In this document: positions 6,718-14,160 of the stretch, in pieces
Numbering within the stretch: position 1 is the first letter of the stretch
Layout: each line of letters begins with the position of its first letter
NCBI GenBank assembly: GCA_023665245.1
Contig: JAMPEH010000040.1
Location: 1 to 15,887 of the forward strand
Length of the DNA: 15,887 nucleotides
Source of the DNA: Muribaculaceae bacterium
GTDB taxonomy: Bacteria; Pseudomonadota; Alphaproteobacteria; Rs-D84
Direction of reading: 5' to 3'
Made by a program: the position numbers and the translations under genes
Notes under the pieces: generated by a model
What the model saw: only the letters and a program-made list of their open reading frames with translations
The model's database searches: none
What the model was told of the DNA's origin: nothing

Positions 6718-8335
6718 CCTGCATCTCCATAAGCAGTCGCCGTACCGATTTCATGACGCTCACCACGTCCTCGGGCGCTCCTTCGGTGTCGGCCTTCTGG
6801 ATCTGCGTGCTCAGTTGCAGTCCCAGCGCCTCAAGATCTGGTGTCCCCAAGTATCCACCACCGGCACCTTGCGCCATGGCATCCTTGGCCGCTTGCGTCT
6901 GACCAATCTGCAATGGCACTTCGCCCCATTCCTCCGGGTATGGCTCGGCCTGTTCTCCGAGCTGTTCATATACGATCTCCCGCGCCTTGTTGGGCGTCAG
7001 TCCTCCGGCATTGTTGCACACGGTGAGGATGCGGAATAGGTCTTCGACATTCGTCATATCCGGCTCTAAAAAGTAGGCTTCGACGTATTTGAATTTGTAT
7101 CCGGCAAGCAGCTTGTTATTGATGATCCATGCCAACGCCTCACGCTCGCCCTTGAATGCCTGCTCTTCCGTCGTCTGCTTGGCCGTCTGCGCCGTGGCCC
7201 GGTTGAAGTCGGTCGTGTAGCCAACGTACAAATCAGCAAGGAGGAATGAGCTGCGGACCTTCTGGCGCACTGCCTCCATGTACTCAAGGAACAGGGCGTC
7301 CCTTTGGAGCATCGGGGATAAATCCTTCAGCTCGATTTCCGGCTGTTTCTCGTCCATGCCAGCGACCACGTTGCCTGTAGGCTCCGCGCACAAGACAATG
7401 AACGCATGTTGCCCCGCTTCGCCCTTGATCGCGGACATGTAGTGCTTGAGCTTGCTCTCACTTTCCTCGTCCAGCATGCCGCCTTTTATGAGGATCATCA
7501 GTGGTGTGTGACGCCCATTGACGAAGTAATTGTAGTTCAAAAGCTCAGCCTTAGATGCGCCGCTGATGCCGGTGATGCATCCACGCCAGCGTATTTCGCC
7601 ATAGGTGGAGCTGCCGATCTTCAATTCAAGGATCTCGTTTGCCTGGTCCTCCGGAGCAATTGGCTCTCCTGATGGCACATATTCTCCAGTGTGCATATTC
7701 ATGACGCGCGGATCACCGAACTCCTTGAAATATACGATCTTTCCGGCGATTTCCTGCTTGTAGTGGCAGAAGCGTTTCCGCGTGCTAATTGCTTCCCCGC
7801 GTCTGTAGGTCGTGTATTGCGTGTAGGTGGCATCCTTCACCGACCTGTATACCGTATCCGTATCCTCGATGTAGTCAATCTGCATGACATCGCCAGTGAA
7901 GCCATCGCGGATGACCTCAAGGTACCCGGCGCCATACGTCTCACGGCCTTCAATCGCATTCTCAAACACGATCTTGGTGTCATTCTCCAATGACAGCCGT
8001 TCAATGATATGCTCCATCCGTGCCAGCTCTTCCTCAGCTTCCGGGTTCGGCTCGTTCTTGTCATTTATGTAGCGTACACCAATTCCGTATCCGGCAATAT
8101 TGGAGGCATACGACTTGATGCATTGCGGGAGTATCGTGGACGTATCCACCAAATTCTTTAGTCCGGCACGATCGATCGGCGGCTCTATCCATTCAGCGCC
8201 AGTATTTGTTTCATCCTTGGTGAGCTGGGTATCCGTGTCAGCCTTGCGCACCGGCATGTAGGGATTATAAAAGCCAGTACCACCAAGTATTACGCTGGCA
8301 TGCACCGGCCTCACGATATTCGATTGTTCGCTCAT
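6698..8335 (-). CDS. Phage portal protein (PBSX/skin type)
   Basis: A 545-residue protein from ATG 8335 with GAAGGAG about 12 bases upstream; the stop of the small upstream gene is immediately adjacent. Residues 60-115 (LPQCIKSYASNIAGYGIGVRY) are the conserved portal segment that follows the N-terminal arm. WRGCITGISGASKAELLNYNYFVNGRHTPLMILIKGG (about 253-290) matches the wing/stem region of PBSX-type portals. A helical C-terminal crown (about 450-545) ends acidic. It forms the dodecameric ring through which the terminase packages DNA. Size is usual for the class. It is followed by the MuF gene, the ordinary portal-MuF pair. Call is firm. Confidence 0.93.
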   Translation of the reverse strand: MSEQSNIVRPVHASVILGGTGFYNPYMPVRKADTDTQLTKDETNTGAEWIEPPIDRAGLKNLVDTSTILPQCIKSYASNIAGYGIGVRYINDKNEPNPEAEEELARMEHIIERLSLENDTKIVFENAIEGRETYGAGYLEVIRDGFTGDVMQIDYIEDTDTVYRSVKDATYTQYTTYRRGEAISTRKRFCHYKQEIAGKIVYFKEFGDPRVMNMHTGEYVPSGEPIAPEDQANEILELKIGSSTYGEIRWRGCITGISGASKAELLNYNYFVNGRHTPLMILIKGGMLDEESESKLKHYMSAIKGEAGQHAFIVLCAEPTGNVVAGMDEKQPEIELKDLSPMLQRDALFLEYMEAVRQKVRSSFLLADLYVGYTTDFNRATAQTAKQTTEEQAFKGEREALAWIINNKLLAGYKFKYVEAYFLEPDMTNVEDLFRILTVCNNAGGLTPNKAREIVYEQLGEQAEPYPEEWGEVPLQIGQTQAAKDAMAQGAGGGYLGTPDLEALGLQLSTQIQKADTEGAPEDVVSVMKSVRRLLMEMQDEKAES

Positions 8336-8548
8336 CTATCTACCGCGCTCCTTCGCTTCTCTGAGTATTTCCATGTGGCAGATGAACAATTCCGCTTGCC
8401 CCATCATAAGCTGTGCGAACCGTATTTGCTCATCATAGTCATACGTGAGCGGCCTATATCGTTCTGTGGTCAGCATGTCCATATAGGCTTCCATAGCGCA
8501 TAGGTCCTCCATGGCTTTCTCGTGGACCCGTTCAAGCCGCTTATTCAT
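8336..8548 (-). CDS. Small conserved-type phage protein between terminase and portal
   Basis: A 70-residue protein. The start at ATG 8548 (MNKRLERVHEKAMED) has GGAGG exactly 8 bases upstream. ATG 8554 forms an ATGA overlap with the terminase stop but stands only 2 bases from the ribosome site; the frame also reaches back to 8608. The sequence is highly helical and rich in Met and charge (EAYMDML, EQIRFAQLMMGQAELFICHMEIL), and looks like a single antiparallel helical pair. No known domain recognised. It overlaps or abuts both neighbours, so it is translated as part of the packaging block. Function unknown. Confidence 0.75.
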   Translation of the reverse strand: MNKRLERVHEKAMEDLCAMEAYMDMLTTERYRPLTYDYDEQIRFAQLMMGQAELFICHMEILREAKERGR

Positions 8549-8550
8549 CC

Positions 8551-9969
8551 TCATGCCCTCCGTGATCCTTGGCGATGCTGTGCCTTCTGCCGATCCATCG
8601 GGAGACACAGCATGCAGACACAGTCCGCTTCGTCTGGCGAACTCAAGCCACGCTCCTTCATCTTGTCCTTGGATTCCACACGAACGCGGCTGTTTGGCGT
8701 CATGATGTACTTCCTTGCCGCGAACTGGGATATAAGGTCCTGATCGTCCGGCAGGATCAGTTCAACACCTTTCTCGCGTCCTTCGTCATCCTCAGTCAAG
8801 AGCATGCTCCGCACGTTCGCCATCATCAGCGTGGTCGTATCGTCGAAGTACTGATTCTTGATATGCTGTCCGAAGATGACCGGGAGAATGTACATCCACC
8901 TGAACCGTTCCGGCTCGGAGGCTTTTATCTGCCGCAGTCGATCCGTGACGCCGCCGCCCACACCACTGTCATCAATCTTGACCGGCACAATCTCATTCTC
9001 GAAGTGATGTCTTCGCACGATGCGCTCCGAGATCTCCATGATCTTGTGTGCTGTGGTCATCGTGTCCTGGCCGTGCGCCTTGTCCTCGATCTTTACCACT
9101 TCATCGATCTTGGAACCAATGATGGTCTTGTCGTTGCCGTATCTGGCGACGTCGCAGGCTATGTCGATCGTCATTGGCCGTTCTCTCACGACTGGCTTCA
9201 TACGTACACTGCGTTCCAGAAGATACAAAGGAATGAACGCATCGTCATTCTGCAGTGGGAACTCACCAGCCACGCGCACTCGGAAGACATCTGAGTCCTC
9301 GCCAAACATGTGAATGATCTGGCGCACGTACTCTTCGGATACGCGTCCGGATTTTCTACCGTCGGCCACGATGCAGTGGTAGCTGTCCCTGGCATTGTGG
9401 TGGCTGTCGTAGAAGAATCCCGAGAGCTGCGTAGGATTGGCACACATGACAAGGCGGCTTCCTGCCGTCGACAGCGAACCAAGAACCGGCTCGAATACCG
9501 CATCCGGGACGCCGCTTGCCTCGTCAATGATGTACATGAGGTATTGAGCATGGAAGCCTTGCAGGGCTTCGGGCTTCGTTGCCGTTCTGGCAACCGCATA
9601 CCAATCATCCTCATGTCCTCGAAGTGAAACTTTCTCACCAGTCCATCGCAGATGCGCCTTCAAAAATGGCGATTTCTGTATCCATTTCGCAAGCTCGTTC
9701 CAAAGGACGTCACGGAGCGTATTCTGCGTAGGCGCTGTGCACGGTATCTTTGCATGCGGATGCGTCAGCAGGAACCAGCAAATGAGCCACGAGAGCGTAG
9801 CCGTCTTGCCTACGCCATGGCCTGAGCGCACTGACGTCATTTTGTTGTTCACGACGCTTTGAAGTATCTCGCATTGCGTTCCGTCTGGCTCGGCTCCGAT
9901 CACCGACTTCACAAACTGTACTGGATGTTCTGAGTAGTACAGGATTGCTTCTGCGCTCACCTTGCTCAT
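8551..9969 (-). CDS. terL: Terminase large subunit (packaging ATPase-nuclease)
   Basis: A 472-residue protein. ATG 9969 overlaps the previous stop as ATGA, with GAGG 7 bases upstream. Walker A is RSGHGVGKT (48-56) and Walker B is MYIIDEA (145-151). The nuclease domain shows acidic clusters DIACDVARYGNDKT (269-282), KIDDSGVGGG (331-340) and SPDEADC (444-450), the expected three-part RNase H-like site. It pumps DNA into the prohead through the portal and cuts it to unit or headful length. Two small packaging genes precede it. Size and motifs are normal for the family, so function and activity look intact. Packaging style (cos or pac) cannot be told here. Confidence 0.95.
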   Translation of the reverse strand: MSKVSAEAILYYSEHPVQFVKSVIGAEPDGTQCEILQSVVNNKMTSVRSGHGVGKTATLSWLICWFLLTHPHAKIPCTAPTQNTLRDVLWNELAKWIQKSPFLKAHLRWTGEKVSLRGHEDDWYAVARTATKPEALQGFHAQYLMYIIDEASGVPDAVFEPVLGSLSTAGSRLVMCANPTQLSGFFYDSHHNARDSYHCIVADGRKSGRVSEEYVRQIIHMFGEDSDVFRVRVAGEFPLQNDDAFIPLYLLERSVRMKPVVRERPMTIDIACDVARYGNDKTIIGSKIDEVVKIEDKAHGQDTMTTAHKIMEISERIVRRHHFENEIVPVKIDDSGVGGGVTDRLRQIKASEPERFRWMYILPVIFGQHIKNQYFDDTTTLMMANVRSMLLTEDDEGREKGVELILPDDQDLISQFAARKYIMTPNSRVRVESKDKMKERGLSSPDEADCVCMLCLPMDRQKAQHRQGSRRA

Positions 9970-10421
9970 GGATAGTCCTCGCGTGCCGCGTCGTATTCGA
10001 ATGCCTGATCTATCTGAGCACCAAGGTCTTCAGTGTTTGCCTGCTCTTCCGCAATCTGACGTTCTCTCAGTTTCAATTCTTCCCTCTTCACTCTGACTTC
10101 TGCTTGCCGAGCCTTCAGGTATGGATCGTCACCGCTGAGCTGAGTAAGAAGCTGAATTGCGTTCGTGTTTCCCTTGCAGGCCTTGTCTATCAATGCCGCC
10201 ATCACAACGGCTTGCCACGTCTCGTCGTCTTCATCGACTCCAAGATTCTTCAGAGCTGCCTTCTTTTCTGCCGGTGCCGGTGATGCAAGCATGTCATTCA
10301 GCAATGACTTCATGGCTCTTTTCTTGCGTCTGGCCTTGCCGGAGGCGATACCGCCTTTCCTCCCAAGCTCCTGAGCTTCCTTCTTGGTCCGAATCGGCTT
10401 TAGGTTGTCAGCTCCCGCCAT
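9966..10421 (-). CDS. Packaging-associated small protein (RKGG..SGKARRKK type), possible small terminase
   Basis: A 151-residue protein from ATG 10421 with GGAGGTG about 9 bases upstream. Residues 7-37 carry LKPIRTKKEAQELGRKGG and ASGKARRKKRAMK, a basic N-terminal element common in Bacillota phage proteins near terminase genes. A helical middle (50-100) precedes a Lys/Glu-rich coiled-coil stretch (103-127: KARQAEVRVKREELKLRERQ). The last 22 residues (EDLGAQIDQAFEYDAARE) repeat the C-terminal peptide of the next gene upstream. The stop is ATGA-coupled to the large terminase. It is either a DNA-binding packaging partner or the second subunit of a two-part small terminase; the functional assignment is uncertain. 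Confidence 0.7.
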   Translation of the reverse strand: MAGADNLKPIRTKKEAQELGRKGGIASGKARRKKRAMKSLLNDMLASPAPAEKKAALKNLGVDEDDETWQAVVMAALIDKACKGNTNAIQLLTQLSGDDPYLKARQAEVRVKREELKLRERQIAEEQANTEDLGAQIDQAFEYDAAREDYP

Positions 10422-10461
10422 GCCCGATCACCTCCAGTTACCATGTCTGGAAGCGGCAGAT

Positions 10462-11013
10462 TCATGTGGCGTCCTTTGTGATTGCCTCCCCATCGTTCTC
10501 TCTGGCGGCATCGTACTGGAATGCCATTTCGATCATTTCTCCAAGATCCTCAACCGTTTCCACCTGTTTCGCCGACTGCTCCATATCAAACAATTCTTCC
10601 TGAGTGGGCCCAAGGGCCACTTCCTGGACCTCCTGAGCAATCTTGAACACCTGTGCTATAGTCCACAGGGATGCTTTATCAAGATCGCTGTCGCTCATAT
10701 TCTTAAGTCTCTGCGCCACCTTCCCAAGAAAGGCATTCGCCATCTTGTCATGCATTTCACGTGCCTCGCGACGTCTGCGCTTGCGCTTCTCGACGCTGAT
10801 TCGGTCAAGATGGTTCTCGTAGAGTCGGACGCGTTCGGCCCAATTCCACTGCGATGACCAGCGATAAAGGAGGCTTGTACTGGCCTTGTACTCGCTTTGC
10901 ACGCCCTTGACGCTTCTCTCCGGCCCCATGTTGCGGTAGACGCAAAAGGCCGTAAACGCCTTTGCGCTCTCTCCCTTTTGGCGCTCCCATGCCTCAGTTC
11001 TATCTTTTGGCAT
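10462..11013 (-). CDS. Terminase small subunit-like protein with helix-turn-helix
   Basis: A 183-residue protein from ATG 11013; the ribosome site is poor (AAAGGGG about 13 bases upstream). The opening WERQKGESAKAFTAFCVYRNMGPERS (9-34) and then a helix-turn-helix (about 33-60: SVKGVQSEYKASTSLLYRWSSQWNW) are a pattern common in Bacillota phage small terminases, which bind the packaging site. A basic segment (76-83, KRKRRRRE) follows, then a long helical part (86-135). The C-terminal TVEDLGEMIEMAFQYDAARE (153-172) recurs in the adjacent gene. This is the better candidate for the true small subunit. A generic HTH regulator is the less likely alternative. Confidence 0.75.
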   Translation of the reverse strand: MPKDRTEAWERQKGESAKAFTAFCVYRNMGPERSVKGVQSEYKASTSLLYRWSSQWNWAERVRLYENHLDRISVEKRKRRRREAREMHDKMANAFLGKVAQRLKNMSDSDLDKASLWTIAQVFKIAQEVQEVALGPTQEELFDMEQSAKQVETVEDLGEMIEMAFQYDAARENDGEAITKDAT

Positions 11014-11029
11014 ACGCCAGCCAGCCCCT

Positions 11030-11548
11030 TTACATCTTCCTGTAGATCTTGGCGTTGCTGTACTCTTTGGCGTTGCCGATCATCATTTCCAAGAACTCGT
11101 CCCTGGTAAAATCCGAGAGCCTGAAAATTTCCTCTGGCCTCATGCCAAGCTCTTTGCCAATTTGGTCAACGGTTTTCCCTTCGTCCATGAGCTGCTTTAC
11201 GATCGCCTTCATTGGTTCCAGAAGGTGTGAGCCACGTGCACGATTGTGCGTGATGGTACCGTAGATATCGTCTGCGTGATCTTTGTGGTCCACGATGACC
11301 ACAGGAACCTGACCGCCGAGACGTGACTTCAGTGGTTCCCTTCCCGATACCGTCCAGCGATGGAAACCGTCGATTATCGTGTAGTCGGGACGCACTACAA
11401 TCGGGAGTGTCCAGCCATTGGTCTCAATCGATTGCTCAAGGAGTCTCAGATTATCTGCCGTTACTTTGTTCGGGTTGTAGTCATTCGCCTTCAGCTTGTC
11501 ATGATCCACCCAGTGGAGCGAGTTCAGCGGCGCTCTTAGATCATCCAT
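11030..11548 (-). CDS. ParB/sulfiredoxin-fold nuclease-like protein, IbrB-like (ParB2)
   Basis: A 172-residue protein from ATG 11548 with CAGGAGG about 12 bases upstream; it overlaps the PAPS-reductase gene by 8 bases. The ParB N-terminal domain spans about 10-108: DYNPNKVTADNLRLLEQSIE (23-42), PIVVRPDYTIIDGFHRW (49-65, in place of the GERR box) and HNRARGSH (101-108). The C-terminal part holds a short HTH-like segment (TVDQIGKELGMRPEEIFRLS). A PAPS-reductase next to a ParB protein is the arrangement of E. coli IbrA/IbrB, which activate eib genes; the mechanism there is not known to me. A role as partner of the sulfur-transfer-like enzyme next door is inferred. Not a partition protein: no ParA and no long C-terminal dimer domain. 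Confidence 0.8.
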   Translation of the reverse strand: MDDLRAPLNSLHWVDHDKLKANDYNPNKVTADNLRLLEQSIETNGWTLPIVVRPDYTIIDGFHRWTVSGREPLKSRLGGQVPVVIVDHKDHADDIYGTITHNRARGSHLLEPMKAIVKQLMDEGKTVDQIGKELGMRPEEIFRLSDFTRDEFLEMMIGNAKEYSNAKIYRKM

Positions 11549-12686
11549 TGTTTACTGCGTCCTCCTGCATCGATTCCAAAGCGGCTGTCATGATCTCTGT
11601 CCATAAAATCCGCAATATACGTTTCTTGGGATCACCTGAAAGCAATCCCTCGTACAACAGCTTGTAGTGATCGTTTGTCGCCCATCCGTACGTCTTGATG
11701 AAGAGATTTTTGTACGTCCGCAAAGACATGAATGTATCCGCAGGAATGGTGTACTTGCTCGTATTCAGGAACAGGATGTCCTTGCACAGCGCCTTGTAGT
11801 CCTTTGCTTCTGCATCTTCTTCCAGCTCGCGACGCTTCGCGGTGCGTCGATGGAACATCTCGCTGTCCCAATACAGAAGAACCAGATATGCATTCGGACA
11901 TCTCTTTTGTATGCGATCCCAAAGTACAGGATCAGTCTGGCATACCCATCGCAATCCCTGGATGCTGCTTTCTGCGAAAAAATTGCACAACCTGAGATGA
12001 CGCTTGGTGACTCCGGCTTGATACAGTGCCATGTAGACGTTGGGAAATTCCAGTCCGTGGTCCCGGATGTATCGCCACACATCCGCATCCTGCCAATCAT
12101 AGATCGGATAGAAGTTTCCTCCGGGCTTCGGATCGTGTGATGTCGTGCTGGCGACTGCCTTGATCCTAGTAACCGATTCGGCTGTTCTTATGCCGATCAT
12201 GTTTATGCCGTCAATGCAAGCTCGATCCAAGAACGTCTGATAATTCATTTCACCCGGATATTCAAGGATCGGATGATTCATGATTGCGAATGACGGTGCT
12301 TCGCGCATCCATACGTCTTCTTTCCCCGGTTCCCACGTGATCCAGCTCTCCGAACGTGATAACTGATCCAGTACGGATACTTGTTTGAGAGGAAGGCAGA
12401 ACCAATGGAACGGCACACCGAGGCTCAGGAACTTTTTGCGCCACCGGAAGGCCGCATCCACCATTGCCGGATACAATCCCTCTTCATCAATGAAGACCAC
12501 TGTAAGCTGGTCCTTGTTGATTTCACCATTCAGAATCAGATCGTATACCAGGCTTGACATGCATAGTGAATCTTTCCCGCAGGAGAAATTTAGATAGACC
12601 TTGATGCCTGTGTTGAATAGGTTCGTGATGCGCTTCTTTGCGGCGGTCAAGACGTCAGTGTTACTCTCCAGTGTTCTTATCGGCAT
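11541..12686 (-). CDS. PAPS-reductase-family PP-loop protein, IbrA-like (PAPSR2)
   Basis: A 381-residue protein from ATG 12686 with GGAG 8 bases upstream; the ParB1 stop lies 9 bases before it. The PP-loop is NFSCGKDSLCM (33-43), where the usual second Gly of SGGKDS is Cys. Other landmarks are FIDEEGLYPAMVDAAFRW (about 66-83), the adenylate-pocket motif MIGIRTAESVTRI (about 160-172), PIYDWQDADVWRYI (about 190-203), and a C-terminal Cys/aromatic section (LRLCNFF ... WVCQTDPVLWDRIQKRC). The large C-terminal extension is shared with DUF3440/IbrA proteins. The ECGLH tail of assimilatory PAPS reductase is not visible, so bulk sulfate reduction is unlikely. Expected chemistry is nucleotide activation or sulfur transfer; substrate unknown. 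Confidence 0.85.
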   Translation of the reverse strand: MPIRTLESNTDVLTAAKKRITNLFNTGIKVYLNFSCGKDSLCMSSLVYDLILNGEINKDQLTVVFIDEEGLYPAMVDAAFRWRKKFLSLGVPFHWFCLPLKQVSVLDQLSRSESWITWEPGKEDVWMREAPSFAIMNHPILEYPGEMNYQTFLDRACIDGINMIGIRTAESVTRIKAVASTTSHDPKPGGNFYPIYDWQDADVWRYIRDHGLEFPNVYMALYQAGVTKRHLRLCNFFAESSIQGLRWVCQTDPVLWDRIQKRCPNAYLVLLYWDSEMFHRRTAKRRELEEDAEAKDYKALCKDILFLNTSKYTIPADTFMSLRTYKNLFIKTYGWATNDHYKLLYEGLLSGDPKKRILRILWTEIMTAALESMQEDAVNNG

Positions 12687-12695
12687 GACGCGCTC

Positions 12696-13379
12696 CTAAA
12701 CCAGAAATATCTTCTGACCGCAATGCGGACAAATAACGGTCTTCTCAGATGTTACTGCCGTGTGTGATTCAGAAGGCGTTTCCTGAACCTGCTCTGCCGG
12801 TGCCGGTGTAGTCAGCGGCACATTCACAGGAGGCGGTATCGTTCCCATTGCAGGAGCCGCCTGGACATCATCATAATGTCCACGCTCGTAATTTTCGCTG
12901 GTGATCGGTTGGGTTTCCCGAGACTGGATGATTTCTACACTCTCCGGCGAGAAACTGCCATAGCTGGAAATGGCATCGTCAATCTCGCTGGTACTCGCAG
13001 AAATCAGCGATAGAAGCTCTTCGTCCCAGCCGGGAATATCTACATCGCCTTCCAGTGATCGAACGATATCTTCCAGCACCTCCATGTTCGAGGCACCGAG
13101 CTCGTACACGCGATTGTCAGCCAGCATGAGCTTCTTTTTCTGGCCTTCTGTGAGTCCTGTCATCACACAGCATTCAGCTGTCGTGGCACCCATCTGCACA
13201 AGTGCAGCATACAAGCCGTTTCCGGCAATAATCATTCCAGATTCGTCTACGATTATCGGTTTCACCTGACCGAACATCTTCAGGGATCGCACATACTCAC
13301 GTATCTGCTTGGTCGGATGAATGCGCACATTGATGTCCGGCTCGTGCAAATCAGACAGATTCTTGGTTACAACTTGCAT
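12696..13379 (-). CDS. ParB/sulfiredoxin-fold protein with C-terminal CPHCG tail (ParB1)
   Basis: A 227-residue protein. I chose ATG 13379 (MQVVTKNLSDL), with GGAGG 6 bases upstream and a 29-base overlap with the preceding gene. The frame extends a further 73 codons, but those read as the shadow of the overlapping gene. Residues 1-95 form a ParB-like domain: INVRIHPTKQIREYVRSLKMFGQVKPIIV (16-44), IIAGNGLYAAL (50-60) and KKLMLADNRVYELGAS (83-97). This is the version usually fused to or beside phage DNA methylases; no methylase domain follows. The C-terminal 100 residues are Pro/Thr/Ser-rich and probably disordered, and end in CPHCGQKIFLV, a lone zinc-knuckle-like CxxC. Function unknown; probably partner of PAPSR1. 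Confidence 0.78.
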   Translation of the reverse strand: MQVVTKNLSDLHEPDINVRIHPTKQIREYVRSLKMFGQVKPIIVDESGMIIAGNGLYAALVQMGATTAECCVMTGLTEGQKKKLMLADNRVYELGASNMEVLEDIVRSLEGDVDIPGWDEELLSLISASTSEIDDAISSYGSFSPESVEIIQSRETQPITSENYERGHYDDVQAAPAMGTIPPPVNVPLTTPAPAEQVQETPSESHTAVTSEKTVICPHCGQKIFLV

Positions 13380-14160
13380 CTCCAACCTCCTGCAGGAATG
13401 ATTTGGCTTCAGGTATCTTGGTCGCCGCGTTTCGTATGACATCGGGATCGATTGCATACGCTTCGCGCCATCCATCTTCTCTGCTGTCGCAGTCTCGGAA
13501 TGGCCAAAAGTGCGTGCCGTTTCTGTAGCCCATCGGCCAATCATAAATAGGCGGCATTGGTATCTTGTGATAGTGGATATATCCAAGAAGAGCCTCATGC
13601 GGCCAGTCGTAGATCGGCGCGTAGATAACTTCTCCTGACTTTCTTTCTACCAAGCCCTCTTTACCGCAGAAGTTTCCGTCGATCACGCGATGTCCAACCA
13701 ACAGGATATCCAGATGCGCCTGATTGTAGTACATGATTTGAGATCGACGTTGCATGATAGTGTTCCACGTCTGCTTGTGCTTGCCCTGAGGGAAGATCAG
13801 CTCTGGATGATCGGCCAGATAGTCCAGATCGTATTCTTCACGAACCAAGACCTCGCATTCCTCCGGCTTGTTCTCCAAGAGCCATCTTTCGAACTCCGGG
13901 AACTCGAGCTTCGTCAGGAACAATCCACATTTCGTGACGCCTGCACGGATACAAAGATCTGAGAGCACCAGCGAATCCTTGCCGCCGCTCCATCCGTAGC
14001 CAGCCTTCTTTCCGACTATGGCCTTTTCGATTCTTGCTATAGCCTCCTGAGCCAGCTCCTCGCATTCTGACTCCGAGACATAGTCTTCGATGTGCTCCGC
14101 GACTTCCCGCCACGGTTCTTCTCCCTTATAGTTCTGCGTTCTCCCAAGAACGATCTTCAT
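13351..14160 (-). CDS. PAPS-reductase-family PP-loop protein (PAPSR1)
   Basis: A 269-residue protein from ATG 14160, forming an ATGA overlap with the membrane-protein stop and with AGAGG 8 bases upstream. The frame is open to 14226, but only this start has context. The PP-loop is GYGWSGGKDSLVLSDL (54-69), canonical SGGKDS. Other landmarks are HKQTWNTIMQRRSQIMYY, DILLVGHRVIDGNFCGKEG, and two IYDWPxxxxxGY units (PIYDWPHEALLGYI and PIYDWPMGYRN), then HFWPFRDCDSREDGWREAYAID. It lacks the C-terminal Cys motif of assimilatory enzymes. Members of this superfamily include DndC and SspD of DNA phosphorothioation; this protein resembles the phage forms. Substrate unknown. Confidence 0.85.
   Translation of the reverse strand: MKIVLGRTQNYKGEEPWREVAEHIEDYVSESECEELAQEAIARIEKAIVGKKAGYGWSGGKDSLVLSDLCIRAGVTKCGLFLTKLEFPEFERWLLENKPEECEVLVREEYDLDYLADHPELIFPQGKHKQTWNTIMQRRSQIMYYNQAHLDILLVGHRVIDGNFCGKEGLVERKSGEVIYAPIYDWPHEALLGYIHYHKIPMPPIYDWPMGYRNGTHFWPFRDCDSREDGWREAYAIDPDVIRNAATKIPEAKSFLQEVGDASCNQESV

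Noticed and set aside
5995..6732. Plus-strand open frame of 245 codons opposite the MuF gene.
   Set aside because: Antisense shadow of a gene with clear MuF and cysteine motifs; no ribosome site or family resemblance.
11030..13379. Plasmid or prophage partition system because of the ParB domains.
   Set aside because: No ParA-type ATPase and no parS-like repeat were seen; the ParB domains are of the kind linked to phage modification genes.
13380..13598. Possible 73-residue N-terminal extension of ParB1.
   Set aside because: It lies entirely within the PAPSR1 gene in another frame, and the inner ATG 13379 has a strong ribosome site at ideal spacing.
11541..14160. Assimilatory sulfate reduction enzymes (true PAPS reductases).
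   Set aside because: Neither protein shows the C-terminal catalytic ECGLH-type motif, and no ATP sulfurylase, APS kinase or sulfite reductase is nearby; the ParB pairing points elsewhere.
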